DNA of 39,933 nt from Candidatus Polarisedimenticolia bacterium (lineage in GTDB: Bacteria > Acidobacteriota > Polarisedimenticolia > Gp22-AA2 > AA152). The stretch spans positions 1-39,933 of the forward strand of contig DASYRE010000003.1 of assembly GCA_036004685.1 (NCBI GenBank), in the 5' to 3' direction. The notes beneath the pieces were generated by a model. The model was not told the DNA's origin, searched no databases, and saw nothing but the letters and a program-made list of their open reading frames with translations. Made by a program: the position numbers and the translations under genes. How positions within the stretch are numbered: position 1 is the first letter of the stretch; every line of letters starts with the position of its first letter. Positions 1 to 8,081 of this stretch are shown here, one piece after another.

Positions 1-999
1 ATGCATCTTACGGCTCCAGTGTCCATCGTATGGCAACTGCCTCTCGGTATCCGGGAGGGCTTTGGACATATCGTAGAGATCCACGTAGACGATGTGATCG
101 TTCTTCGCCAGGGGCGCCAAGTGCTCTTGTATCTCCAGTTCCCAAGGCGCGGACGCCTGCACCATCAGTAGATTCTTCGGATTCTGACTGCCCAGCCTTG
201 CCCCGAGCCTCTCGAGAGCTTCGAGGCTTCTTTTCCACTCCTCTTCGCTGATGGCACTCTCACTCTGCAAGTCGTGAGTCATGCTTTTTGTTCCTTCAGC
301 CCCAGCGCTCACCTCCAGTCGATGCCTCAGTTTTGCGAGACTGAAATACAACAAACGATAAACATGGGAGTAATTCCGCAAGAAGATCTTGCCAGGGAAA
401 CGAAGCGCACCGAGGTCATTGTCCGCTACGCCCTTCATGAATCGAGCATCGTCCGATGGATCATTCCCACAAAACGTATAGACAACGATACTCGGATGAA
501 AGACTGACAGGTGGTCTCGAGCATAGGCCACTGACTGAAGAGTTCCCCAACCTCCGACGCCGGCATTTATTACGCTGTACTTCTTCCCCGCACGGTTCAA
601 GTCGTGCTCGAGCAGCGCTCCGAAAGTGTCTTCATCGTTAACCCCTTGGCCGAACGTAAAGGAGTCCCCGATAAGCAGAATCTTGATTACGGCAGGGTTC
701 TCCAGGTCTGCTTTCGCATAGGACTTACCCCTGTGACCCCACTCGTTTGTCCTCACATCCATCGTAAAGCCATCGATGTAATGATAACGCTGATGAAACC
801 TGCTCTTGAGCACATAGCCATAGGCGGGATTGCTCTGAAACCATCTCATGGCTTCTTGTTGTGGAATGAATAACCTTAGAAACAGCTCGGCTAGCGTGAA
901 AAAGACCACGATGGAGGCGGCGGAGATAAGAACTCGCGTCACCAACACGCGAACACTTCCCAACCACGCCTTGGCGAGAAAGGAGTTATCATCCGTCAT
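1..999 (-). CDS. Membrane-anchored SGNH/GDSL-type hydrolase, 3' end cut by window edge
   Basis: The frame is open from an ATG at 999 to base 1 (333 codons, no stop), so the C-terminus lies outside the window. Residues about 15-45 form one hydrophobic segment (LVTRVLISAASIVVFF), which suggests a membrane anchor with the enzyme outside the cytoplasm. The SGNH blocks are all visible: GDSF with the nucleophile Ser113, GVGGWG near 148-152, GND with Asn179, and DGHW with Asp325 and His327. The family includes esterases and O-acyl transferases. As the last visible gene of a polysaccharide operon, 12 bases after wecB, it may add or remove acyl groups on the polymer; that role is inferred. The substrate cannot be read from the sequence. 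Confidence 0.85.
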   Translation of the reverse strand, partial: MTDDNSFLAKAWLGSVRVLVTRVLISAASIVVFFTLAELFLRLFIPQQEAMRWFQSNPAYGYVLKSRFHQRYHYIDGFTMDVRTNEWGHRGKSYAKADLENPAVIKILLIGDSFTFGQGVNDEDTFGALLEHDLNRAGKKYSVINAGVGGWGTLQSVAYARDHLSVFHPSIVVYTFCGNDPSDDARFMKGVADNDLGALRFPGKIFLRNYSHVYRLLYFSLAKLRHRLEVSAGAEGTKSMTHDLQSESAISEEEWKRSLEALERLGARLGSQNPKNLLMVQASAPWELEIQEHLAPLAKNDHIVYVDLYDMSKALPDTERQLPYDGHWSRKMH

Positions 1000-1011
1000 G
1001 CTGATATCTGG

Positions 1012-2106
1012 TTAGGAGTGTGATTGCGCGGCCACTCGCCTTAGCACGGAAACGATCCGTTCAGCGGCCTTACCGTCCCAGAGACTCGGAACTCGGCCGG
1101 TTTTTTCCTTCGCATTCAGCACACCCTCGGCCCCATTACAAATGCGCTCGACGTCGTTGCCTACCAATACATTGGTCCCTTCGGCGATTGTTATGGGCCG
1201 TTCTGTGTTGTTCCGAAGCGTTAAGCACGGAACACCAAGCACGGTCGTCTCTTCTTGGATTCCACCAGAATCAGTCAGCACGAACCGTGCATGCCTTTCC
1301 AGATGAATAAAATCCAAGTAGCCCAATGGTTCTATCAACTTCAGGCCACGCACTTCCGTGGAGATCTCGAATTGCTTCAGCATTCGGGCTGTTCGCGGGT
1401 GTATCGGGAACAATATCGGGATTCGCCTCGCGATGATGGAGAGTGCCTTGAAAATCCTCTTCAAAGGTTCCTGCTCATCCACGTTGCTAGGTCGGTGAAG
1501 CGTCAAAAGAGCATAGTCTCCATTTACTCCAAGACTCGTGCGAACCTGTGAGCTCTCAGCCTTCTGGACCAGGTGGATTAACGTATCGATCATCACATTA
1601 CCGACAAAGTAGATCTTCTCTTTCGAAATTCCTTCCCGTAACAGATTGTTCTCGGCTTCAGGGGACGTCGTGAAATGGAACTCAGAAAGCGCGTCTGTCA
1701 CAACTCTATTGATTTCCTCAGGCATCGTCCGGTCGAAACTCCTTAGACCAGCCTCGACGTGACCGACGGGAATCCCAAGCTTCGCAGATACGATGCTGCA
1801 GGCAAGCGTCGAGTTGACGTCTCCGACGACTAGGACCAAATCCGGATTCTGTTCCTGCGCGATGGGCTCAAAAGCCATCATGATATTTCCAGTCTGGACT
1901 GCTTGCGTTCCAGATCCGACGTCAAGGTAGATGTCGGGCGCAGAAATCTCGAGATCCCGAAAAAAGACGTCGGACATCCCAGCATCATAATGCTGCCCCG
2001 TGTGCACCAGAACGGGGTTCAGTTCAGGGTGTCTTTTCATTTCGCGGAGCAACGGCGCAATTTTCATGAAATTCGGGCGCGCACCAACGATATTCAGGAT
2101 CTTCAC
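1012..2106 (-). CDS. wecB: UDP-N-acetylglucosamine 2-epimerase, non-hydrolysing
   Basis: This cytoplasmic enzyme interconverts UDP-GlcNAc and UDP-ManNAc, supplying ManNAc-type precursors. At 364 residues it has normal family length. Visible motifs are VGARPNFMK at the N-terminus, TGQHYD, VVGDVNSTLA, GHVEAGLRSFD followed by PEEINR, TLHRPSNVD, PIHPRT, and DSGGIQEE followed by LRNNTERP. I chose the GTG at 2106 because the family begins directly with a K-I-L-N-I-V-G strand and a G-rich stretch lies just upstream. The in-frame start at 2196 would add 30 unlike residues and overlap the upstream sugar transferase. No wecC (UDP-ManNAc dehydrogenase) is present in the window. Confidence 0.93.
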   Translation of the reverse strand: MKILNIVGARPNFMKIAPLLREMKRHPELNPVLVHTGQHYDAGMSDVFFRDLEISAPDIYLDVGSGTQAVQTGNIMMAFEPIAQEQNPDLVLVVGDVNSTLACSIVSAKLGIPVGHVEAGLRSFDRTMPEEINRVVTDALSEFHFTTSPEAENNLLREGISKEKIYFVGNVMIDTLIHLVQKAESSQVRTSLGVNGDYALLTLHRPSNVDEQEPLKRIFKALSIIARRIPILFPIHPRTARMLKQFEISTEVRGLKLIEPLGYLDFIHLERHARFVLTDSGGIQEETTVLGVPCLTLRNNTERPITIAEGTNVLVGNDVERICNGAEGVLNAKEKTGRVPSLWDGKAAERIVSVLRRVAAQSHS

Positions 2107-2128
2107 GTGTTTTCCCCCGAATCGCCGA

Positions 2129-3550
2129 TTACTGTGCCCCTCGGGAGAAGAGCACCGCAGGAATCGTTTTAGCCAAAATGTGGAAATCGAGTCCAAGGGA
2201 CCAGTTATCGATGTATTCCATGTCCAGTTTCACCCAATCGTCGAAGCCGACGGCGTTCCTGCCATTGACCTGCCAAAGACATGTGATCCCCGGCTTCATG
2301 CTCAATCGCCGGCGCTGCCACCGCTCGTACTTTTGTACCTCCGATGGCAGGGGAGGACGAGGGCCTACCAGACTCATATCTCCCTTAAGCACGTTCCAAA
2401 GCTGAGGCAATTCATCACAACTGGTTCGACGCAGAACACGCCCTACTTTCGTAACCCGAGGGTCGTTCCTGATCTTGAACACCGGCCCCGTCATCTCATT
2501 CTGGGCGAAGAGCGCCGCTCGCTGACGCTCGGCATCATGCACCATGGAACGAAACTTGAGCAACACGAATCTGCGGCCGTTCAATCCACTGCGAGTTTGT
2601 CGGAATAGCACCGGACCCCTTGAATCAAGGATGATCAAGATACTGGCCAGAATCATCAAGGGGCTGAGCAGAAAAAGAAGGCTGGCCGAAATGAAAACGT
2701 CTATGAGACGCTTGAAGACAATGTCACCGGCCGAGTGCGGAATCGTAGAAAGCGTGAGTATCGGTATGTTCGCTACGCGGCTGAGATACGTTCGGGCAAA
2801 GATAGAGTGTGCGAAATCTGCGCGAATATGAATTTTGAGGCCTACCTCCTCGCATTTAAGAAGCTGCCTTTCGCATTTCGGGAGATCCTCCAATGGCAGA
2901 GCGAACACGATTTCGTCGATGATGTGTCTGTCAACGATCGTTTCCAGCTCCTCAACGGAGCCCAACACCTTGTAATCGTGCCCCACAGTGGGCTCCTGCC
3001 CGAATCCACTGGCGAAACCAGCGATGCGAAATCCATACTCCCGTTGCGCAGCGAGTGTTTCTGCTATCCGAACCGATTCGTCGTTAATACCTACGAGAAG
3101 AACATTTCGGTAGTTGAATCCTTTCCGTCGGATCACTCTCTGTGAAATCCGGATAAATGTCTTCTCGGCAACGACGTAGACGAAAAACAACCCAATATAC
3201 AATGCGAAGAAGCTGCGGCTAAAGTACTTGGCTTGGACTACGAAAATTAGAAACCCCAAGAACAGGCCGCCGAGGGCGACCGGCTTTCCCACCAATAGGA
3301 TGATCTCGGCCAAGGACTTCGTCCGTATGGATTCGTAAACACCCGTGAATCGGAAAAGCAAATAGAATGTCGGCAGCGAAACGGGTAACAGCCAAAGGAA
3401 ACGGTAAGTCGCAATTTGCGAGAGATCTGGGACTAGGACTGGGAGGAGGTGATTTCTCAAGAGAACGGCCGAAAAGAATGCACATCCCAAGAGGACCGCA
3501 TCGATAAGGGCTACTACGGTAGCCAATTCCTTTGCTCTTTCCTTTAGCAA
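2129..3550 (-). CDS. Initiating polyprenyl-phosphate sugar-1-phosphate transferase (WbaP/WcaJ type)
   Basis: It transfers a sugar-1-phosphate from a nucleotide sugar to undecaprenyl phosphate, the first step of repeat-unit assembly at the inner membrane. It has 473 residues: about four N-terminal membrane segments (10-125), a nucleotide-binding-like middle domain (LLVGINDES near 151), then the catalytic domain (278-473). Catalytic-domain motifs are KRLIDVF, LKFRSMV, the Asp379-Glu380 dyad in DELPQLWNVLKGDMSLVGPRP and KPGITCLWQVNGR. The only standard in-frame start is TTG at 3550, with GGAG seven bases upstream; an in-frame TAG lies farther up. The sugar cannot be told from sequence. Confidence 0.93.
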   Translation of the reverse strand: MLKERAKELATVVALIDAVLLGCAFFSAVLLRNHLLPVLVPDLSQIATYRFLWLLPVSLPTFYLLFRFTGVYESIRTKSLAEIILLVGKPVALGGLFLGFLIFVVQAKYFSRSFFALYIGLFFVYVVAEKTFIRISQRVIRRKGFNYRNVLLVGINDESVRIAETLAAQREYGFRIAGFASGFGQEPTVGHDYKVLGSVEELETIVDRHIIDEIVFALPLEDLPKCERQLLKCEEVGLKIHIRADFAHSIFARTYLSRVANIPILTLSTIPHSAGDIVFKRLIDVFISASLLFLLSPLMILASILIILDSRGPVLFRQTRSGLNGRRFVLLKFRSMVHDAERQRAALFAQNEMTGPVFKIRNDPRVTKVGRVLRRTSCDELPQLWNVLKGDMSLVGPRPPLPSEVQKYERWQRRRLSMKPGITCLWQVNGRNAVGFDDWVKLDMEYIDNWSLGLDFHILAKTIPAVLFSRGAQ

Positions 3551-3632
3551 GGGATCGCTCCGGATAACGCCACCAAAGGCCGCCTTGTACGATGCGGCAT
3601 TCTGTTTGCTTGTAGCCGACCCACTCTTTTCC

Positions 3633-4811
3633 TCAACGCGCTGCCTCTAGAACCTGTCTGACCGCGCGGCCAAATTCGACCGCCATGTTTTTGAGACTTG
3701 CCCTCTGCAGTACGATACTCTTCGAACGCTCACCCATCGATGCTTGCCGTCGGGAATCCTTCAACACTTGCACGATACACTCAGCCAGTGCATTCGAATC
3801 AGCAAGTGGAGCAACCAAACCATTTTCTCCCGGAATGACAAGATCTTCATGTGTTCCATCGGAGACCGTGACCACGATTGGCAGGCCGAAAGCCATCGCC
3901 TGGTTCAGAGCCAGTCCTCCTGTGCCCGGCATGACGAACACATCGGCGCCAGCGAAATAGGCTTCGATCCCATCAATCACTTCGCCGACAAAATGAACTC
4001 CGTCCCCCGCCTGGGCCCGTGCTTTCGGCAGCTCAGGCCCGGTTCCTACGACCACGAGCTCCGCATTCGGTATTCTCTGTCGAACCAGTCTCATGGCCAC
4101 GATAAGGTCCTCGAGTCTCTTGGTCGGCACCACTCGTCCCACGTACAGAACGCACTTCCCACCGATCCCGAGCCGTGTCTTGACATCGAGAGCGGCTGCG
4201 CGCCATTTCATTTCATCAAGAGCCAGGCTTTCAACGTCCACCGTGTTCTGCGCCACGGTAATTCGGCTGGGATCAACACCGTGCGACACCATGTATCGTG
4301 AAGCTGCCGTACCGTACGCGACAATGGCGTCAGCCTGCCGAGCAAAGCACCGGATGAGCACGTCCCGTAGCCCTTTCTTCCATCCCTGCACTTCCGGTCT
4401 ATCCCATCCCGTCACCCAATAGATTGTCGGAAGGTGACGCAGTTTACGCAGCACGAGGATGAATAGGTTCGAAAGGATGCCAAACGAACCTTCCAGAATC
4501 ACGATGCTCAACTGCGATCCACCAAGGCGGTGCAGCGCTCCCACCTGAAAACTGAGCTGGTAACCGAGAAAGGGAATTTGGATCCGCCGAACCACCGTTT
4601 CCTTGAGCGCCTCCGTTTCCCGCAACCGATAGTGCTCATTCTCGCGTCCTGAATGCACGATTTCGAGATGCCAGCACGGATTCTCTGCCGACAGTGCTTC
4701 GAAGAATGGGACGCGATAATGAGAAAGAACTGTTTGGACAATTGCCACCCGATAGGTTCTTTCGTTCGTTTCTCTTCCTGGTTCAGTCACGGTGTCCTTT
4801 ATAGTCCCCAT
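3633..4811 (-). CDS. GT4-family glycosyltransferase
   Basis: A predicted GT-B fold retaining glycosyltransferase of 392 residues acting on the cytoplasmic face in repeat-unit assembly. The N-terminal half shows the usual QTVLSHYRVPFFEAL acceptor-side start. The C-terminal nucleotide-sugar domain has VLYVGRVVPTKRLEDLI (221-237), VVVGTGPEL and HFVGEV. The usual E-X7-E motif is altered: residues 297-310 read TGGLALNQAMAFGL, with Gln at the second Glu position. This looks like a subfamily variant rather than decay, because the frame is intact. The start overlaps the upstream WecG-like gene by 29 bases, which suggests coupled translation. Donor and acceptor are unknown. Confidence 0.88.
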   Translation of the reverse strand: MGTIKDTVTEPGRETNERTYRVAIVQTVLSHYRVPFFEALSAENPCWHLEIVHSGRENEHYRLRETEALKETVVRRIQIPFLGYQLSFQVGALHRLGGSQLSIVILEGSFGILSNLFILVLRKLRHLPTIYWVTGWDRPEVQGWKKGLRDVLIRCFARQADAIVAYGTAASRYMVSHGVDPSRITVAQNTVDVESLALDEMKWRAAALDVKTRLGIGGKCVLYVGRVVPTKRLEDLIVAMRLVRQRIPNAELVVVGTGPELPKARAQAGDGVHFVGEVIDGIEAYFAGADVFVMPGTGGLALNQAMAFGLPIVVTVSDGTHEDLVIPGENGLVAPLADSNALAECIVQVLKDSRRQASMGERSKSIVLQRASLKNMAVEFGRAVRQVLEAAR

Positions 4812-5583
4812 ACAGCCTGAACCAGTCGCCTAGAATTTGAATGAACGCGAATACAATGAAGGTAACATTTGATATCAAGTACCGCCGCCAGAGGCGGCGA
4901 GGATCGTTGATTAGGCGATGGAGCCATTCGAGGCCTGCCGCCCGGACCCATGAGGGTGCTTCCGGGATTGAGCCCGCGACGAAATCAAACGCCGCTCCTA
5001 CTCCTATCATAGCTGTTTCGGGCAAGAAGGGACTATGCTCCAGCATCCAGATTTCCTGCTTCGGGGCCCCCAAGCCCACCCATAGTATTCTGGCTCCGCT
5101 TCTACGGATACGCTCCATAGCCTCGGCGTCTTCCTCGCGAGAGATAGGCCGAAACGGCGGCGAATCGTATCCGCTGATCATCAGGCCTGGATATCGCATC
5201 GTCAAGACTTCGACTAATCGCCTGGTGACCGCGGGAGCTCCACCATAAAAGTAATGGCCCACAGGCTCCTCTGACGCATACGCGCATGTCGCACGGAGAA
5301 GATCCGCACCTCGTACCTGGTGTGGATGTCTGGCTCCGAGTAGCCTTGCCACCCATGTTACCGGTCGCCCATCGGCAAGAGCCAGGATTGAAGAGTTCGT
5401 CGCTCGGCGCAGCTGCGCGTGGGTTCTGCCTAGGCTCACTGTGTGAGCGTTAGCTAGGCAGACATAGCCTCCTTCATGTTTTCGAGCCGCGTCTACAATC
5501 CTCTGCACAGCGTCTTGAAGGTTGATTGGACATAGCCATGAACCGAGCAGACAGACTCCCTGGCTTTCACGCGATTCGTTCAT
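4783..5583 (-). CDS. WecG/TagA/CpsF-family glycosyltransferase (GT26)
   Basis: Members add ManNAc, ManNAcA or related sugars to a lipid-linked GlcNAc. The 266-residue length fits the family. Visible motifs are CLANAHTVS (42-50), ADGRP (70-74) with the conserved Asp, YFYGG (111-115), WVGLGAPKQEIW (168-179), GVGAAFDFVAG (194-204) and AGLEWLHRLINDP then RRLWRRY (216-235). The hydrophobic C-terminal stretch (240-256) is longer than in the shortest members and could sit on the membrane. The presence of wecB in the same operon fits a ManNAc donor, though that pairing is inferred. It overlaps the genes on both sides (17 and 29 bases). Confidence 0.92.
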   Translation of the reverse strand: MNESRESQGVCLLGSWLCPINLQDAVQRIVDAARKHEGGYVCLANAHTVSLGRTHAQLRRATNSSILALADGRPVTWVARLLGARHPHQVRGADLLRATCAYASEEPVGHYFYGGAPAVTRRLVEVLTMRYPGLMISGYDSPPFRPISREEDAEAMERIRRSGARILWVGLGAPKQEIWMLEHSPFLPETAMIGVGAAFDFVAGSIPEAPSWVRAAGLEWLHRLINDPRRLWRRYLISNVTFIVFAFIQILGDWFRLYGDYKGHRD

Positions 5584-6769
5584 CCTGCCTTCTCGCTGCC
5601 AGCACGCGTCGATAACAATCCATGAGAGCCTGGTAGCCCACGTCCATCGTGTACTTCTTCATGAAGGATTCCCGGGCACCTCTGGCCAGGCTGTTCCGGA
5701 AAATGATGTCCCTGTGCAATCTCATTATGGCGGCGACCATCCCCTGATGCGATCCTCGAGGAAACAGAAGGCCGTTCACTTCTTCCTCTACAAGTTCCTC
5801 GAGCGCTCCAACTCGGGCCGCCACAACCGGCACGCCGGCTCGAAAGGCTTCCAGAACGGCATAGGAGAACGTTTCCTCCGACAACGAGGGCACAACCAAC
5901 GCAAGCGCACCTGTCAAAAACTCAAAACGCCTATCATTGGCAAGATGACCGCGGAAATGGACCTGGTTCTCCTCCCGAGCAGACAGGCCCTGAGCAAGCT
6001 CCTCCCGTAGGGGTCCATCACCCAGCACCTCTATGTCCATGTACTTAGTCAAATCCTTGGCTGCCTTAGCCAAAAGCATTACCCCTTTCTCTTCAGAGAT
6101 TCTGCCGAGATAAACGATATAGGGACGCTCCGCCTTTCTCTCAGAAACTGAATGATCCGGCAAGAAATGCGGGATGATCTCGATAGGTGTGCCGGTCGGC
6201 ATTATCTTTTCAAGTTGTCGCTGCAATGAACGTGAAGGGCACACATGAACTGCTATATCCGTCCTGAACGTGCCAATAATCCGATCAATTTGGAGGGCTA
6301 ACGCATATGTCAGACTCGGACCAAGCTTGTGCTGTACACATCGATTGAGCACCGCCGGGAGGAAAAACCCTCCGGTACATCGATCGCATACATCGCCGCG
6401 CAAGAATCGCAACCCACTAGGGCACGAAAGCCGATAGTTATGGTGCGAATAGACGACGGGCACACCGTTTTTTGCCGCAGCTCGTATCGCCGACGCGGTG
6501 ATCAGCGGAAACACGTTGTGAACATGCACGAGCTGCGGCTTTTCTCCATGGATAAGCTCAGACACCTCACGAAACACTCTTGGTGAGTAAGGAGTGGCGA
6601 TGGCCGCCCGTAGTTTGCCAAAACCAGAGAGGCCCGAGATGTCCTGGCTATTCTTCCTATAGCTGATCACCTGATGCCCCGATGCTTCCAAAGCGGCAAT
6701 CTGGAGAGCGACCGATTGCTCCTCTCCGCCCCGGAATCGATAGGCATTATGAATGACCAGGATCTTCAC
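5567..6769 (-). CDS. GT4-family glycosyltransferase with a four-cysteine insert
   Basis: A 400-residue GT-B glycosyltransferase. It begins MKILVIHNAYRFRGGEE, with the glycine-rich acceptor loop at 13-16. The C-terminal domain has YIVYLGRISEEKG (217-229), VLGDGPL (248-254) and the E-X7-E motif as Glu299 and Glu307 in SEETFSYAVLEAFRAG. Between the two domains, Cys116, Cys128, Cys131 and Cys144 are spaced like a small metal-binding knuckle (C-X11-C-X2-C-X12-C). It belongs to the low-GC assembly half of the locus and overlaps the downstream WecG-like gene by 17 bases. The linkage formed cannot be assigned. Confidence 0.9.
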   Translation of the reverse strand: MKILVIHNAYRFRGGEEQSVALQIAALEASGHQVISYRKNSQDISGLSGFGKLRAAIATPYSPRVFREVSELIHGEKPQLVHVHNVFPLITASAIRAAAKNGVPVVYSHHNYRLSCPSGLRFLRGDVCDRCTGGFFLPAVLNRCVQHKLGPSLTYALALQIDRIIGTFRTDIAVHVCPSRSLQRQLEKIMPTGTPIEIIPHFLPDHSVSERKAERPYIVYLGRISEEKGVMLLAKAAKDLTKYMDIEVLGDGPLREELAQGLSAREENQVHFRGHLANDRRFEFLTGALALVVPSLSEETFSYAVLEAFRAGVPVVAARVGALEELVEEEVNGLLFPRGSHQGMVAAIMRLHRDIIFRNSLARGARESFMKKYTMDVGYQALMDCYRRVLAARRQDERIA

Positions 6770-6797
6770 TCGTACCGCCTTTCCCGCAACAGTGAGG

Positions 6798-8075
6798 TTA
6801 AACGCTCATCGCATCCTGCAGACACTTTCCATTCAGAATCTCTTCATACAACTTCATCAGTTTCCTCGCATGACAAGCCCATGTGAGTTCTCTCCGGGCT
6901 AAGTCTCGATTTCTCCGGCCCATTTCTTCCGCTTCTGCGGGAAGGCGGATCCATCGAGAAATAATTGAAGCCAGTACGGCATCGTCGTCGCGAGGTATTC
7001 TCACGATTCCAGCGCCGAGCCTCGCCAGATCCTCGGGCCCTCCCTCTCCAACGAGTCCGACGACGGGCTTGCCATAGTGCATTGCCTCCACGTACGCCAC
7101 ACCGAAAGCTTCATTCCAACTTGGAAGAACAAACGCGTTACAGGCCTCATAGTACTTCCCCATCCGTTGAGGAGGAACAGGCCCGGTAAAAACGACTTGC
7201 CCGCCGAGACCAAGTTCTCTCACGAGCCTCTGAAGCCGTGGCAGGTCATTGCCTTCCCCGATAAAAGTACAGCGAACTGGGAATCCACCACGATTCAATC
7301 GAGCGGCCGCACGAAGTACGACGTCTTGACCCTTTTGTCTTTCTAGGCCACCCACAGTCAGTACCTGGAATTCTTCAGAATGATGTTCAATCTTTACCAA
7401 CGGAACATCGTTTTCTGCCTCACAGTCTCCACCCTGGTAGATTATGCGAACCAGTCCAGGATCTACGTTTCCCAGTTCCAGAATCCTGTCTCTCGTGCGG
7501 CTCGAGTTGGCGATAACGGCGCGTGCCGATCCTAATACGCGGCGAAGGACAGCTTTGCCTCCAGGGCGTTTGGCGGTGAAGGCCACCTCGTACCCATGAA
7601 TACTCACTACAAATGGGGGCCCACCCTCGTCAGCAACAAGTTGCGCGACATGCCCCGAAGCAATTGCGAAATGGGCATGGACTATGTCGAACCGCATTTC
7701 CTGGTTAAGCCTTTTTAGAAACTTCCCGCCGAACGCGTAGGCCGCCTTGCCCCACGTAGCCTGCCCAAAGATTCTCGGGAGGCCCGTGTAGCAAATCCGA
7801 CCGAACCGAACGCAATCCCGAGACTTCTGCAACAGCGCCTCTCGGGTCATCCAATGTCTCCAGTAGCGCTGGCATTTTCCCCAATCACCATGCACCATAG
7901 CTCGCAATAAGTGCCATTCCGGGAACAAGCGACGGAGTGCTACCACATGCACATTCGCGCGTCCCGTCTCGCCAAGTGCTCGTGCCATTCGCCACACGAA
8001 CACGCCATCATTCGGCCGGTAATGGCTTGGGTAAAGATCCGTCAGAATGAGAAGTTGGATCTTCTTCGGTTCCAT
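6798..8075 (-). CDS. GT4-family glycosyltransferase
   Basis: A 425-residue GT-B glycosyltransferase. The N-terminus (LLILTDLYPSHYRPNDGVFV, 8-27) is typical of GT4 enzymes that start with an FP-x-x-GG-like acceptor region, and HAHFAIASG (133-141) follows. The donor domain carries VLTVGGLERQKGQDV (238-252), FIGEGNDL (271-278) and the E-X7-E pair Glu322 and Glu330 in NEAFGVAYVEAMHYGKPVV. It lies six bases after the polymerase-like gene and 28 bases before the next transferase, in the same operon. It should act in the cytoplasm on the growing lipid-linked repeat unit. Sugar specificity is unknown. Confidence 0.9.
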   Translation of the reverse strand: MEPKKIQLLILTDLYPSHYRPNDGVFVWRMARALGETGRANVHVVALRRLFPEWHLLRAMVHGDWGKCQRYWRHWMTREALLQKSRDCVRFGRICYTGLPRIFGQATWGKAAYAFGGKFLKRLNQEMRFDIVHAHFAIASGHVAQLVADEGGPPFVVSIHGYEVAFTAKRPGGKAVLRRVLGSARAVIANSSRTRDRILELGNVDPGLVRIIYQGGDCEAENDVPLVKIEHHSEEFQVLTVGGLERQKGQDVVLRAAARLNRGGFPVRCTFIGEGNDLPRLQRLVRELGLGGQVVFTGPVPPQRMGKYYEACNAFVLPSWNEAFGVAYVEAMHYGKPVVGLVGEGGPEDLARLGAGIVRIPRDDDAVLASIISRWIRLPAEAEEMGRRNRDLARRELTWACHARKLMKLYEEILNGKCLQDAMSV

Positions 8076-8081
8076 GATCAG

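Noticed and set aside
725-967. 80-codon minus-strand open frame at the left end
   Set aside because: It runs inside the SGNH hydrolase gene in a different frame; the hydrolase frame carries all the catalytic motifs.
2107-2196. Longer start for wecB
   Set aside because: The added residues do not match the family and would overlap the sugar-transferase gene by 68 bases; the GTG at 2106 starts at the conserved first strand.
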